A DNA stretch of 64,000 nt from a virus. Every line of letters starts with the position of its first letter. The stretch's first letter is position 1. The notes beneath the pieces were generated by a model, which had not been told where the DNA came from, did not search any database, and saw nothing but the letters and a program-made list of their open reading frames with translations. Position numbers and translations under genes: made by a program. The stretch covers positions 1-64,000 of IMG/VR virus record IMGVR_UViG_3300028859_000017; one strand, written 5' to 3'. Below are positions 33,662 to 41,814 of this stretch, one piece after another.

Positions 33662-34890
33662 ACTGTAATCTCCTCGATATATTGTTCTAAGTTCTTTTCT
33701 TCTGTGTATGGAATAATTATTAGTTTTATATTATTTTCCTTAGCATATTGAACTTTCTCTATATCACGTTGCCTAGCTTTTAAATATTGTTCTTCTGTTT
33801 TATGAAAGTAATTTGGATAGATATAATGCTGATAACCATGATATTCAAAGGCTATTTTATGGTCTTCATTATAGCCATCCCATTCATATCTTTTACTATC
33901 GTACAAAAACCTTGTTTTAGTCAGAGTAAAACCAAACTTAGATTCTAATAATTCCTTACATCTAAGTTCTGTCTTAAAGGAAGCACATTCAGGACACCAA
34001 GTATTACTATTTTTAATATGGCCCCAATTAGCTTCCCATTGATGTGTTTCTTTACATTCCCATAATAATTTATTACTATTATCTATATAAGTTGTGGATA
34101 ACAATTTTCCTTTTTTACTCTTAGCAAAATTTTGTAGCTCTATAATATCAGGTTTAGCCTTCCTAGCACAAATAGCACACCAGCTATTACTATTTTTAAT
34201 ACTGCCCCAATTGGCTTTCCACTCATGTCCTTTTTCACATTTCCATAACATCTTAGTAATATTATTTATATACTCAGTAGAGACTAACTTGCCACCTTTA
34301 TTTATGGCATATTCTTGTAATTCAGTTATATTAGGTTTAAGTGAGGAGCACCCAGGACACCAACTTTTTTTATTTTTAATATCTGTCCATTTAGCTTCCC
34401 ATTGATGCCCTTCCTCACATTCCCATAACATCTTAGTAATATTATTTATATACTCAGTAGAGACTAACTTGCCACCTTTATTTATGGCATATTCTTGTAA
34501 TTCAGTTATATTAGGTTTAACACTACCTGAACAGTAGGGACACCAACTTTTTTTATTTTTAATATCTGTCCATTTAGCTTCCCATTGATGCCCTTCCTCA
34601 CATTCCCATAACATTTTAGTCTTACTATTTATATATTTAATAGATACTAACTTGCCACTTCTGCTTCTAGCAAATTTTTGTAATTCAGTTATATTACATT
34701 TTTTAACCTTCCAAGCACAGTAAGGACACCAACTTCCTTGACGAACACTATTCCAGTTAGCTTCCCATTGATGCTTTTCTTTACATTCCCATGACATTTT
34801 TGTGAGAGCATTTATATACTCAGTAGATATTAACTTACCATCTTTATTAAGGGCAAATTCTTGACATACTTCTAAGTTACACTTTTTCAT
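33658..34890 (-). CDS. Five zinc modules fused to a Vsr/EDxHD-like nuclease (410 aa)
   Basis: Residues 1-300 hold five tandem modules of about 60 residues. Each has the pattern ITELQ-x2-A-x6-GKL-ST-YIN-x-TK-x-WEC-x3-HQWEA-W-x8-WCP-x-C, resembling the treble-clef zinc finger called DUF4379 in other organisms. Residues 305-410 form a nuclease: YEWDGYNEDHKIAFEYHGYQHY, then RQRDIEKVQYAKENNIKLIIIPYTEEKNLEQY. These acidic residues, the GYQHY histidine and the RD-x2-K block match the Vsr-like EDxHD fold seen in phage homing enzyme I-Bth0305I. DNA cutting is inferred. Adjacent modules are near-identical in DNA, implying recent duplication. It overlaps the dNMP kinase start by four bases. Confidence 0.8.
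   Translation of the reverse strand: MKKCNLEVCQEFALNKDGKLISTEYINALTKMSWECKEKHQWEANWNSVRQGSWCPYCAWKVKKCNITELQKFARSRSGKLVSIKYINSKTKMLWECEEGHQWEAKWTDIKNKKSWCPYCSGSVKPNITELQEYAINKGGKLVSTEYINNITKMLWECEEGHQWEAKWTDIKNKKSWCPGCSSLKPNITELQEYAINKGGKLVSTEYINNITKMLWKCEKGHEWKANWGSIKNSNSWCAICARKAKPDIIELQNFAKSKKGKLLSTTYIDNSNKLLWECKETHQWEANWGHIKNSNTWCPECASFKTELRCKELLESKFGFTLTKTRFLYDSKRYEWDGYNEDHKIAFEYHGYQHYIYPNYFHKTEEQYLKARQRDIEKVQYAKENNIKLIIIPYTEEKNLEQYIEEITV
34242..34614 (-). repeat. Near-identical 180-183-base tandem module repeats inside the endonuclease gene
   Basis: Bases 34242-34340 recur almost exactly at 34422-34520 (offset 180). Bases 34355-34431 recur at 34538-34614 (offset 183). The unit corresponds to one 60-61-residue zinc module. 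Such sequence identity, including third positions, points to a recent unequal-crossover gain of modules. Confidence 0.85.
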
Positions 34891-34905
34891 ATCACAATAT
34901 TCCTA

Positions 34906-36069
34906 TTAGATATACTTAACATAAACCAGCTTTCCGCAGTCAAAGACGCGGAATTGAAAAAGCACATCTCTTGTATAATCGAGCTCAGTTTGTGTTGGAA
35001 GAATACCATGAAGATTACATTTTTTATTTGATTGCTTTCCTCTAACAATACATTTGCCTTCCTTAGCCGATTCCACAGAACACCAATAAGAATAATCGGA
35101 TTGTAAAGTAGCATATAATTCAAAGTTTAAAACATTATAAAGATTACCTTGACTTATTCTTCTATCTGCCCAAGAGACAACGGTGTTATATCCTTTAGAC
35201 TTTAAATCTTTTTCAGCAAAGGCCAAAACCTTACTTGAGCCACCTGGAATATTATAATTTGATTTTATAGCCAATCTATCTAATACAGTTGTGGTAGGCG
35301 AATTCCAGATACTTTGCGCACGGTGATGTCTTCCAAATGATACAACTTCAATTAAGACATTATTTACATCATATAGCCCATAAAAAAGATAAGATAAATT
35401 AGCAGGCCCTTGAATATGCTCTTCTTTTAAAAACTCATTTGCTTCTTGTTTAGTTATTGCTTTTACTGTACATTTTCTGGCAAATACTGTAATTTTATTT
35501 TGTTTAAGTGCTGAAGATAAGAAGTTAATCATCTTACTTCTTTTGGACTCCCATTCGTTTTCAAACACTGTAAGAACACGATTTCCGTCATTAACAAGTT
35601 CCTCCATATTTGAAATAATTACTTTCTTAGCCTCAGCATAAGTTTTACACTTTCCTGATGATACTAGAATTTCTTGATGAAACTTACTTAGCTCAACAAA
35701 GGTAATAGCAAGCTTACTATTTTCTTCAAGTAAGGCTGATAATCCAAACTTCATATTTTTGAGAGTAAATGTTAGATTTGGATATAGTTTAATAATATCA
35801 CTATAAAAAGTATCAGTAGCTGTTACTGGTATTACTGGAGCCACTTGAACTATTGCTGATTTGTTAAAGGTTTTTCTAATAACATCCCTATAGCAGCCAC
35901 ATGAAGTAGTATTTCCAGAAACTAATGAGCCTGTAGCAACTTCTGTAGTTTTTCCACACTCACAAAGACATTCCCATATAGCTTTACGTTGATATCTCTT
36001 ATCAGAAAGCTTAACAACAGTTAGCTTTCCATAAACATTACCAAGAAGAGATTTTGGTTTTCCAGACAT
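34906..36069 (-). CDS. AP2-like zinc domain plus Hef-like/GNAT-like mobile endonuclease, nuclease centre probably decayed
   Basis: Residues 10-60 are an AP2-like zinc module (VYGKLTVVKLSDKRYQ, CLCECGKTTEV, TTSCGC). The C-terminal 200 residues match a phage family often labelled Hef-like homing endonuclease: HIQGPANLSYLFYGLYD, SFGRHHRAQSIWNSPTT, LDRLAIKSNYNIPGGSSKVLAFAEK and SWADRRISQGNLYNVL. In that family the linker normally carries a K-AIEFNGLYWHSE-type nuclease centre. Here the same place reads KLAITFVELSKFHQE, so the glutamate and other key residues look lost. The product may still bind DNA. It sits four bases from the HNH-type gene above. Confidence 0.65.
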   Translation of the reverse strand: MSGKPKSLLGNVYGKLTVVKLSDKRYQRKAIWECLCECGKTTEVATGSLVSGNTTSCGCYRDVIRKTFNKSAIVQVAPVIPVTATDTFYSDIIKLYPNLTFTLKNMKFGLSALLEENSKLAITFVELSKFHQEILVSSGKCKTYAEAKKVIISNMEELVNDGNRVLTVFENEWESKRSKMINFLSSALKQNKITVFARKCTVKAITKQEANEFLKEEHIQGPANLSYLFYGLYDVNNVLIEVVSFGRHHRAQSIWNSPTTTVLDRLAIKSNYNIPGGSSKVLAFAEKDLKSKGYNTVVSWADRRISQGNLYNVLNFELYATLQSDYSYWCSVESAKEGKCIVRGKQSNKKCNLHGILPTQTELDYTRDVLFQFRVFDCGKLVYVKYI

Positions 36070-36073
36070 TAGA

Positions 36074-37144
36074 TTAGTTCTCCATAAGTTCTGTTAAATA
36101 ATTTTGAATATTTGTATTAATCTCATCTATAACTAACAAGTCTATTGGATTAGTAGACTCTCTAAGTGAGGCTACCTTAGATAAATACTCAGCAAACTCC
36201 ATATCTACATCACCATTAAAGTTATTACAGTGGGCCTGTCCATGGTGTAGTTTACATAAAGTAATTAGATTAGTAGGTTCTGCTGCCAATGAAATATCCT
36301 CTGCTCTTTTAGTAATATGATGAACATACAAGTCTCCTCCTTGTTTATTACAGATAGCACATTTATAACCATCCGATTTCATAACTAATCTAGTAACAGG
36401 CCTTATAATACTTGAAATATGTTCTCTAATAGTTGACATTAAAATATCAGCAGGTTGTCCTTTTGATAGTCTATATTCCATAAAACGTTTCTGTGTTGCT
36501 TCCTTATTTAGACATCCACAAGATTTAACAGCACCACTTAATAAATTACAAATATTAACTTCAGTGATTATTCCACAGTCACATACACATTTCCAAAAGT
36601 ATCCTCCACCAGTTCTTCTATCCAAAGAACTAATAGCTGTTAATTTACCAAACTTTTGATTTGTAATATCTTTCTTATTTGAAATACCCTGAGCCTTAGC
36701 TTGATCCATATGAGCACAGCCACATGATTTGGTATTACCTCTCTTAACATCTGAAAGTGGCTTTTCTACTATATTACCACAGTCACATCTAAATTTCCAA
36801 ATAGTCACACCATTTTTCTTATTTTCTGTTGGCTCCAATGCCAAAAGTCTATTAAACTTTTGTCCAGTTATATCCTTAGTATTAACTATTTTTCGTTGTT
36901 CTGCTCCAAAGCAACCACAACTTACAGTTACTCCACTAGTCAAAGCACTTCCTATAACTGTAGAATAATTTCCGCAAGAACATTTACATAGCCAAAATAT
37001 AGTTCCAGTATTAGATTTTCCTGTATTTTCTATAGGATACAAAGCAACTAACTTTCCATAAACATTATTTGTTAGGTCTTTAGCTTTTTTTGTTAATGAA
37101 ATCCTGTTTAACAATGTGACATCATAATCTGATGGGTATACCAT
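36074..37144 (-). CDS. HNH endonuclease with three AP2-like zinc modules (356 aa)
   Basis: Three modules of about 50 residues come first, each with a strand VYGKLVALYP / FNRLLALEP / FGKLTAISSL, CKCSCG/CRCDCG/CVCDCG and SCGC. The C-terminal 130 residues hold an HNH nuclease: YKCAICNKQGGDLYVHHITKR and then LITLCKLHHGQAH, with the metal-binding histidines and the two Cys pairs. These modules are known DNA-binding parts of HNH homing enzymes. The start ATG has a GGAGG site and the CCGATAATA element about 20 bases upstream. This is the furthest-upstream gene of the mobile cluster that separates the head block from the tail block. Confidence 0.85.
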   Translation of the reverse strand: MVYPSDYDVTLLNRISLTKKAKDLTNNVYGKLVALYPIENTGKSNTGTIFWLCKCSCGNYSTVIGSALTSGVTVSCGCFGAEQRKIVNTKDITGQKFNRLLALEPTENKKNGVTIWKFRCDCGNIVEKPLSDVKRGNTKSCGCAHMDQAKAQGISNKKDITNQKFGKLTAISSLDRRTGGGYFWKCVCDCGIITEVNICNLLSGAVKSCGCLNKEATQKRFMEYRLSKGQPADILMSTIREHISSIIRPVTRLVMKSDGYKCAICNKQGGDLYVHHITKRAEDISLAAEPTNLITLCKLHHGQAHCNNFNGDVDMEFAEYLSKVASLRESTNPIDLLVIDEINTNIQNYLTELMEN

Positions 37145-37161
37145 GTAGCACCTCCAACATA

Positions 37162-37171
37162 TATTATCGGC
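37162..37171 (-). promoter_or_regulatory. CCGATAATA promoter-like element upstream of the HNH gene
   Basis: On the minus strand this reads GCCGATAATA, 18-27 bases before the ATG at 37144, followed by a GGAGG ribosome site. It shares its core with seven other intergenic sites in the window. Being separated from the capsid gene by a terminator strengthens a promoter role. Confidence 0.55.
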
Positions 37172-37237
37172 AATGGTGATATAAAGTGTAGGGAAAATAA
37201 AAAATTATTTGCTATGTCACATAAGGCCTAGCCACAC

Positions 37238-37264
37238 AAAAAGAAGGCCCAATAAAGGGCCCTC
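37238..37264 (-). terminator. Rho-independent terminator after the major capsid gene
   Basis: GAGGGCCC pairs with GGGCCTTC (eight pairs, one G-U) around a six-base loop, with TTTTT following on the minus strand. It lies 30 bases past the stop of the capsid gene at 37295 and ahead of the endonuclease cluster, so it isolates capsid expression. Confidence 0.8.
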
Positions 37265-37294
37265 ATTTTGCTTATAGTTACTATAGGATTAAGG

Positions 37295-38899
37295 TTAAAC
37301 AACACCATAATCAGAGGCAGGAGTGGAACCAGATGTATAGAGGTTCTGAACCTGGAGAACACCTAAACCGTACGCGCCGTCGAGTAGAAGCTGATGGTCG
37401 TAACGTTGCTGTAAGCCGACAACAGTTGAGAAAATATCACCTGAGAGGACATCAATTGAAGGTGGGGTAAGATATGTCACGAAGGGAAAGTACGCATATG
37501 GAGCCTTGCCTAAATCTTTAGAAGTGAAGCCCATGAGAATCTTGTCTGACTGGGGAAACTGAGGAGCCTTAGCAACAGTGAAGTTGTTGATGCTACCAAA
37601 CTTCTCAGCATCAATACTGAAATCACCCTGAGCCTTATGACCAGTATCAGTAGCCATCTTAAATTCGGCAGTATTCTGAAGCAGTGTAAATACATGGGGA
37701 TGGGTAACAGCAAACATACCCTCACCACGAAGGAAGTCAATACTCATATCATTAGCAAGATAGTTCATCTTATGAACTAGTTCCTGGTTCTTCTGGAACA
37801 TAGTGCCCCGGAAAGAGTTTGCAGGATAAGAAGCATCATAAGTAGAAATCTTACCAGCATTGGCCATCATGTCAAGCATCATTTCTAGGTCAATTTCAAG
37901 TGCCATTGACTCAGTCATGCCACCAACTAGTTCCTTTAGAGCATCCATACGACCTTCAGTATAAGCTTCAAGGTCCTGAATAGCTTCTGCGGAAATCTGA
38001 GCAAAGTTCTTACGTGAACGAGTGCTAACCTGGATTAGACTCTGAACGAAACTAACTTCACCAAGAGCCTTATTACGTTCCTGATTATACTGATAGGTTA
38101 CTGAGAAAGTAGCTGTTCCAGTAATAGTAAGACCAACAGCAGTAGCGGCAGCAGCAGCAGTCTGATTGAAGGTAATAGAAGGAACACCAGAACCATTAGT
38201 AGTTACAGTGCCATTAACATTGTCAGGGGAAACTGCAGCCATAACACCAGCACTATTATCAATAGCCACTACTACGGAATTACGAGGAATAGCACTATCA
38301 TAAACTGCAATTGAAGCAGTGCCACTAATGTACGGAGTATAGGTGGGAGTATAACCAGATAAAGTAGAAGTTCCACCTACCTCAGTTACCTGCTGACCTG
38401 AGTAGTTGGCATCAATACCTGAAGTGGTATCTTCATACTGTGTTGCGCCTGAACCATAACGCTTGTAGGAAGCTGGGTTCATGTATTCCTGACCGGCAGT
38501 TGTAGCACCCTTAGTGGTATTACGAGAAAGTCGGAAGGTCTGAATTACCTGAGTAGGAACATCAAGCTGGCGAGTAGCAATAAACTTAGTAACAACAATC
38601 TGTGGGAATACACGAGTTATAATTGTTGGAAGCATTGCTTTGTTATAAGTTGCAACAGAGGCTGAGGTAGTTGCTTCAGTCAGTGGCTGATTCTTGGTGG
38701 CATACTGGAGTGATTTTACAGCATGAAGAAAAACAGTATTACGATATTCAGCATCTGGAATAGCAGTCTGTAGATTTTCATTAAAAGTCTTCCAGAAAGA
38801 AGACTTGCCAGCCTTCTTAGCTGCTTGTTCATCACGCTCAAGAATTGCTCGTACTCGTTGCTCACTTAGCATTTCTAAATTAACAGGGTTTGTAAACAT
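37295..38899 (-). CDS. 23: Major capsid protein (T4 gp23-like)
   Basis: The 534-residue protein matches gp23 in layout. A polar helical N-terminal part ends in a typical prohead-protease site LTE-A at residues 73-76. Then come MLPTIITRVFPQIVVTKFIATRQLD, an axial domain with EYMNPASYKRYGSG and GATQYEDTTS, and ISAEAIQDLEAYTEGRMDALKELVGG. A beta-rich tail ends FPFVTYLTPPSIDVLSGD. Codon use is richer in G and C than in neighbours, as expected for the most abundant phage protein. It has its own TATAAT-like sequence with AGGAGAT ribosome site upstream and a terminator downstream. The protein forms the procapsid shell. Confidence 0.93.
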   Translation of the reverse strand: MFTNPVNLEMLSEQRVRAILERDEQAAKKAGKSSFWKTFNENLQTAIPDAEYRNTVFLHAVKSLQYATKNQPLTEATTSASVATYNKAMLPTIITRVFPQIVVTKFIATRQLDVPTQVIQTFRLSRNTTKGATTAGQEYMNPASYKRYGSGATQYEDTTSGIDANYSGQQVTEVGGTSTLSGYTPTYTPYISGTASIAVYDSAIPRNSVVVAIDNSAGVMAAVSPDNVNGTVTTNGSGVPSITFNQTAAAAATAVGLTITGTATFSVTYQYNQERNKALGEVSFVQSLIQVSTRSRKNFAQISAEAIQDLEAYTEGRMDALKELVGGMTESMALEIDLEMMLDMMANAGKISTYDASYPANSFRGTMFQKNQELVHKMNYLANDMSIDFLRGEGMFAVTHPHVFTLLQNTAEFKMATDTGHKAQGDFSIDAEKFGSINNFTVAKAPQFPQSDKILMGFTSKDLGKAPYAYFPFVTYLTPPSIDVLSGDIFSTVVGLQQRYDHQLLLDGAYGLGVLQVQNLYTSGSTPASDYGVV

Positions 38900-38953
38900 T
38901 CAATTATCTCCTGGATAAAATTAATTATAGTTTTGTTACACTTTAAGTAGGTA

Positions 38954-39802
38954 TTAACCTAAATAAATCTCATAATCTAAAGCACTTGACTCTTTTGATT
39001 CAGTTACAACTTCTTTTTCTTGCTTTTTAGTTGCCAGATTTTCGGCAATTACTTTAAGTTTATTACGCTGTGGTGTGACTTCTACAGGCTTATCTACTAC
39101 ACTCTCAGTTACAACTACTTCTGGTTTCTGAGTAGCTTCTACTTCACGTTCCTTTAAAGCCTGTTTAGCAGCTTCAAGACATTTCTTTCCTTCTTCTAAA
39201 TTCTTTGGTTCCATCTTAGTAACTGTTTCATAAAGTAAAGCAATTTTTTCAGTTGGGTAGCCAGAGCATTCTGAGACAACTAGTGAATGTAAATCACCAA
39301 TTAATGCTTTTGCTTCTAATACCTTAATCTTTTTAAGGGACTCGTTAAGCTTATTCTTCATACTATCAAGGTCTGCTTGATTCTTTCCTTCTAGCTCATT
39401 TATGTTTATAAAGGGAGCCATTTCACTAACTGCCTTTGAGAAAGCTTCTTGAATTTTAGTAGATGTATTGGTAGCCTTAACATCTTCTTCTATAGCTTTA
39501 GTAATCTTTTTAACAGATTCATTCATGAATTCGTAAACTTCTTTACCAAGCTTCTTCTTGGCTTCATTAAACTTAGCTTCATAAAAATCCTTTAGCTTAG
39601 TCTCATAAAGATTAGATTTAGCTAAGATAGTCTTCTTAAAAATAAAGGCTTCCTTTTCAAAGGACTTCTTCTGTTCTACTAATTTAGTTTTTTCAGTGTC
39701 TAATTCTGCCTTTGATTCTGCTATAGCTGCCTGAATCTGCTCTTCAATAATCTGATGAACATCAGCATTTGCTAATAGTTCTTTAATCTGCTTCATATTC
39801 AT
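38954..39802 (-). CDS. 22: Prohead core scaffolding protein (T4 gp22-like)
   Basis: The 282-residue product is highly helical and Lys/Glu-rich, with coiled-coil runs (QIIEEQIQAAIAESKAELDTEK, KKLGKEVYEFMNESVKK). A likely prohead-protease site IQE-A sits near residue 122. It lies directly between the prohead protease and the capsid protein, the conserved order 21-22-23. Scaffold proteins fill the prohead and are digested to peptides by gp21. The acidic C-terminal stretch (KPEVVVTESVVDKPVEVTP) fits. The ATG is preceded by TAGGTG. Confidence 0.8.
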   Translation of the reverse strand: MNMKQIKELLANADVHQIIEEQIQAAIAESKAELDTEKTKLVEQKKSFEKEAFIFKKTILAKSNLYETKLKDFYEAKFNEAKKKLGKEVYEFMNESVKKITKAIEEDVKATNTSTKIQEAFSKAVSEMAPFININELEGKNQADLDSMKNKLNESLKKIKVLEAKALIGDLHSLVVSECSGYPTEKIALLYETVTKMEPKNLEEGKKCLEAAKQALKEREVEATQKPEVVVTESVVDKPVEVTPQRNKLKVIAENLATKKQEKEVVTESKESSALDYEIYLG

Positions 39803-39825
39803 ATTTATTCACCTATATAAAATAA

Positions 39826-40452
39826 TTACTTACTTCTGAACATATCCCGTAAATCATCGATAAACTTTTTGCGCTCTAACTCATATTCTAACTTACGTTT
39901 AAAATCTAAACCTTCATTTACTGGTTGTATAAATGCTTTTTGTGTAGATGGGTCATGTACTGCATCAAAAGTGACAAGCTTATACTCATCTACAACGGTA
40001 CTGTCATAACCCTCAGTAACTGAACCAAAACCTCTACTAGAAATACCGACAGTACAGTTATTTCTAATTAAAGCTCCTAACATTCTTCCTGAAGGGGTTC
40101 CTGCTGGGCCTGGGTCATCGAAAACTACTGCCTCACCTATTAAATCATTACCAGAAAATTTTAAATTTGTAATTACATGACTTACATTTTTTAAAGACAC
40201 AGTAGGAGATTGGTTTTCTGGGTGGTCCATCTCGCCCAACATATTGCGTGACATTAAGCTTTCACTAGCTTCTTGAATTGCTTTATCTAAAACTTTGTAT
40301 GGATAAACACGTCCATTTTGATTTTTAGAGTCTGCTCTTTGAAATACACCTCTAAATTTAAGGCATTTCCAAGATGAATTTGAGTTTAGCTTTTCTTCTA
40401 AGAGCTCAAAGCCTTTTGTTGAAGAGGTTACTTCGATTAATGGATTATACAT
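39826..40452 (-). CDS. 21: Prohead maturation protease (T4 gp21-like)
   Basis: The 208-residue protein shows the gp21/herpes-type serine protease pattern: KCLKFRGVFQRADSKNQNGRVYP, then MLGEMDHPENQSPTVSLKNVSHVI with the catalytic histidine in MDHP. SGRMLGALIRNNCTVGISSRGFG carries the GISSRG serine block. It cleaves scaffold and capsid N-termini at L-x-E/A sites. It is in the conserved position between portal-side genes and scaffold. A TATAAATA sequence identical to the T4 late-promoter core lies 40 bases upstream. Confidence 0.9.
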   Translation of the reverse strand: MYNPLIEVTSSTKGFELLEEKLNSNSSWKCLKFRGVFQRADSKNQNGRVYPYKVLDKAIQEASESLMSRNMLGEMDHPENQSPTVSLKNVSHVITNLKFSGNDLIGEAVVFDDPGPAGTPSGRMLGALIRNNCTVGISSRGFGSVTEGYDSTVVDEYKLVTFDAVHDPSTQKAFIQPVNEGLDFKRKLEYELERKKFIDDLRDMFRSK

Positions 40453-40490
40453 TTACTGTCTCTTTCCCACAACTCATATTTCGTGCCTAT

Positions 40491-40498
40491 TATTTATA
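40491..40498 (-). promoter_or_regulatory. TATAAATA late-promoter-like element before the prohead protease
   Basis: The minus strand reads TATAAATA exactly, the known core of T4 late promoters. It is 38-46 bases before the ATG of the protease gene, in the short gap after the acidic 421-residue gene. This window does encode a gp55-like sigma factor. In such AT-rich DNA one match could be chance. Confidence 0.35.
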
Positions 40499-41764
40499 TT
40501 ATATCCCAGGACCTTGCTTTTCTTGTGTCTCTTCATACCCTGGGAGTGTTTGTGGCTCTACACCTGGAACACCTTGGTCTTCAGGAGTATTTTCGGGCTC
40601 TTCAACAGATTCAGGATTTTCGCCACCATCATCTGCCTTTAGTTCGACTTCTTCAGCACCTAAATCTTGTTCTGGAGTATATAAATCAGAATCTAAGAAG
40701 GTTGAAATTATAGGATTCCATCGAGCCTCTATATCAGATAGTTCATCATCTGCTAGGTCAGGCTTATTTAATATATCTAAATCTGTTTTTAGTCTATCAT
40801 CTAAATCTGCTGATATATTAAGATTTTCACTATTATTTGCTTCACGACTAACAAAGGAGGACATACCATCTAATATGGAAGTTAATATATCTTTATGGAG
40901 CTGTTTAACTTCTTCATCACTTAGATTTTCAGGAGAAAACTCTTCAAAATCCTTTTTACCTTCGTCATCTGGAAAATCTGTTTCTATGTCTTCTGGAGAA
41001 TTATAATCTTCATCAGAAACACTATCAGAATCTTCAGAAGGAAATTTTCCATCATCAAGGCTATAATCATTATCCATAGCCTGTTTAATATCTTCATTTA
41101 CTTCATTTAATGTTTTAGCAGTCTCAAAAAGCTTTTCTGTAATACTTTCTGAACGTTCCTTATTACCAAGCAAAGCATCCTCAATTATAGAAACTACCTT
41201 GTCTTTACCTAAAAATAATACTGGGCCACAGGACTCTATAATAGAAGTATAATCTGATAAATCTAAGTCTTCAGCCTCACTTAAGGTAACTAAAGAAAAA
41301 ATGTCGGATTTAAATTCATTAATTAAAGAATTTCCAGATTTACGTAGTTTAAAACCAGGAGCCTTCTTAATGAGATTTTCTGTGAAGGTTTCTGGAAATC
41401 GTCTCTTGAGTAGCTGATATTGATAAAACTCTTCGCAAAACTTATTTAGGTCATCTTCAGCAGATACATAGTCTTCTTCTACTAAATTATCAATAAGCTT
41501 TATTACCTGCTCTTTAAGTTCTTTATCAGTTTGCTTAGCTGATACATAGATAACTTCATTATCTAATATATCTTCAGCAGTCATCTTAGATTCTGATAAA
41601 TTGTGCTTAAACTTAGCCAATACTAGATAATTATTTTTTTGAAATAGCACGGAATCATCAGTATACTCAAGAATAGAGCAATCCTCAGTTAAAAGGTTAT
41701 GAAGCTTTTCCTCTAGAGCTCTATTTCCACTCTTTAATATAGATGTTAAAGTTTTTAAACTCAT
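40499..41764 (-). CDS. Acidic protein between portal and prohead protease, candidate prohead core component (421 aa)
   Basis: Residues 1-240 are an ordered polar domain (LTSILKSGNRALEEKLHNLL, LVEEDYVSAEDDLNKFCEEF, KRRFPETFTENLIKKAP). The rest is strongly acidic and Ser/Glu/Asp-rich, with low-complexity runs such as EDSDSVSDEDYNSPEDIET, and ends in Pro/Glu-rich sequence. T4 places gp67/gp68, small core proteins, at this site. The size here is very different, so homology is not claimed. The position between portal and protease suggests a role in the prohead core or at the portal vertex. Confidence 0.6.
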   Translation of the reverse strand: MSLKTLTSILKSGNRALEEKLHNLLTEDCSILEYTDDSVLFQKNNYLVLAKFKHNLSESKMTAEDILDNEVIYVSAKQTDKELKEQVIKLIDNLVEEDYVSAEDDLNKFCEEFYQYQLLKRRFPETFTENLIKKAPGFKLRKSGNSLINEFKSDIFSLVTLSEAEDLDLSDYTSIIESCGPVLFLGKDKVVSIIEDALLGNKERSESITEKLFETAKTLNEVNEDIKQAMDNDYSLDDGKFPSEDSDSVSDEDYNSPEDIETDFPDDEGKKDFEEFSPENLSDEEVKQLHKDILTSILDGMSSFVSREANNSENLNISADLDDRLKTDLDILNKPDLADDELSDIEARWNPIISTFLDSDLYTPEQDLGAEEVELKADDGGENPESVEEPENTPEDQGVPGVEPQTLPGYEETQEKQGPGI

Positions 41765-41814
41765 ATAAATATGCCTTTTTAAGTATCTGCTTACAAATTA
41801 ATTATATAATTTTA

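Noticed and set aside
34242-34614. Possible CRISPR-like or satellite array
   Set aside because: Repeats are 180 bases long, in frame and coding for zinc modules, with no short unique spacers.
34887-35123. Minus-strand 78-codon frame overlapping the Hef-like gene
   Set aside because: Different frame of the AP2/Hef-like gene with no start context; hydrophobic pattern is incidental.
40374-41006. Plus-strand 210-codon frame opposite the acidic 421-residue gene
   Set aside because: It is a Ser/Phe/Leu-rich mirror of Asp/Glu-rich coding on the other strand, with no ribosome site and no motif.
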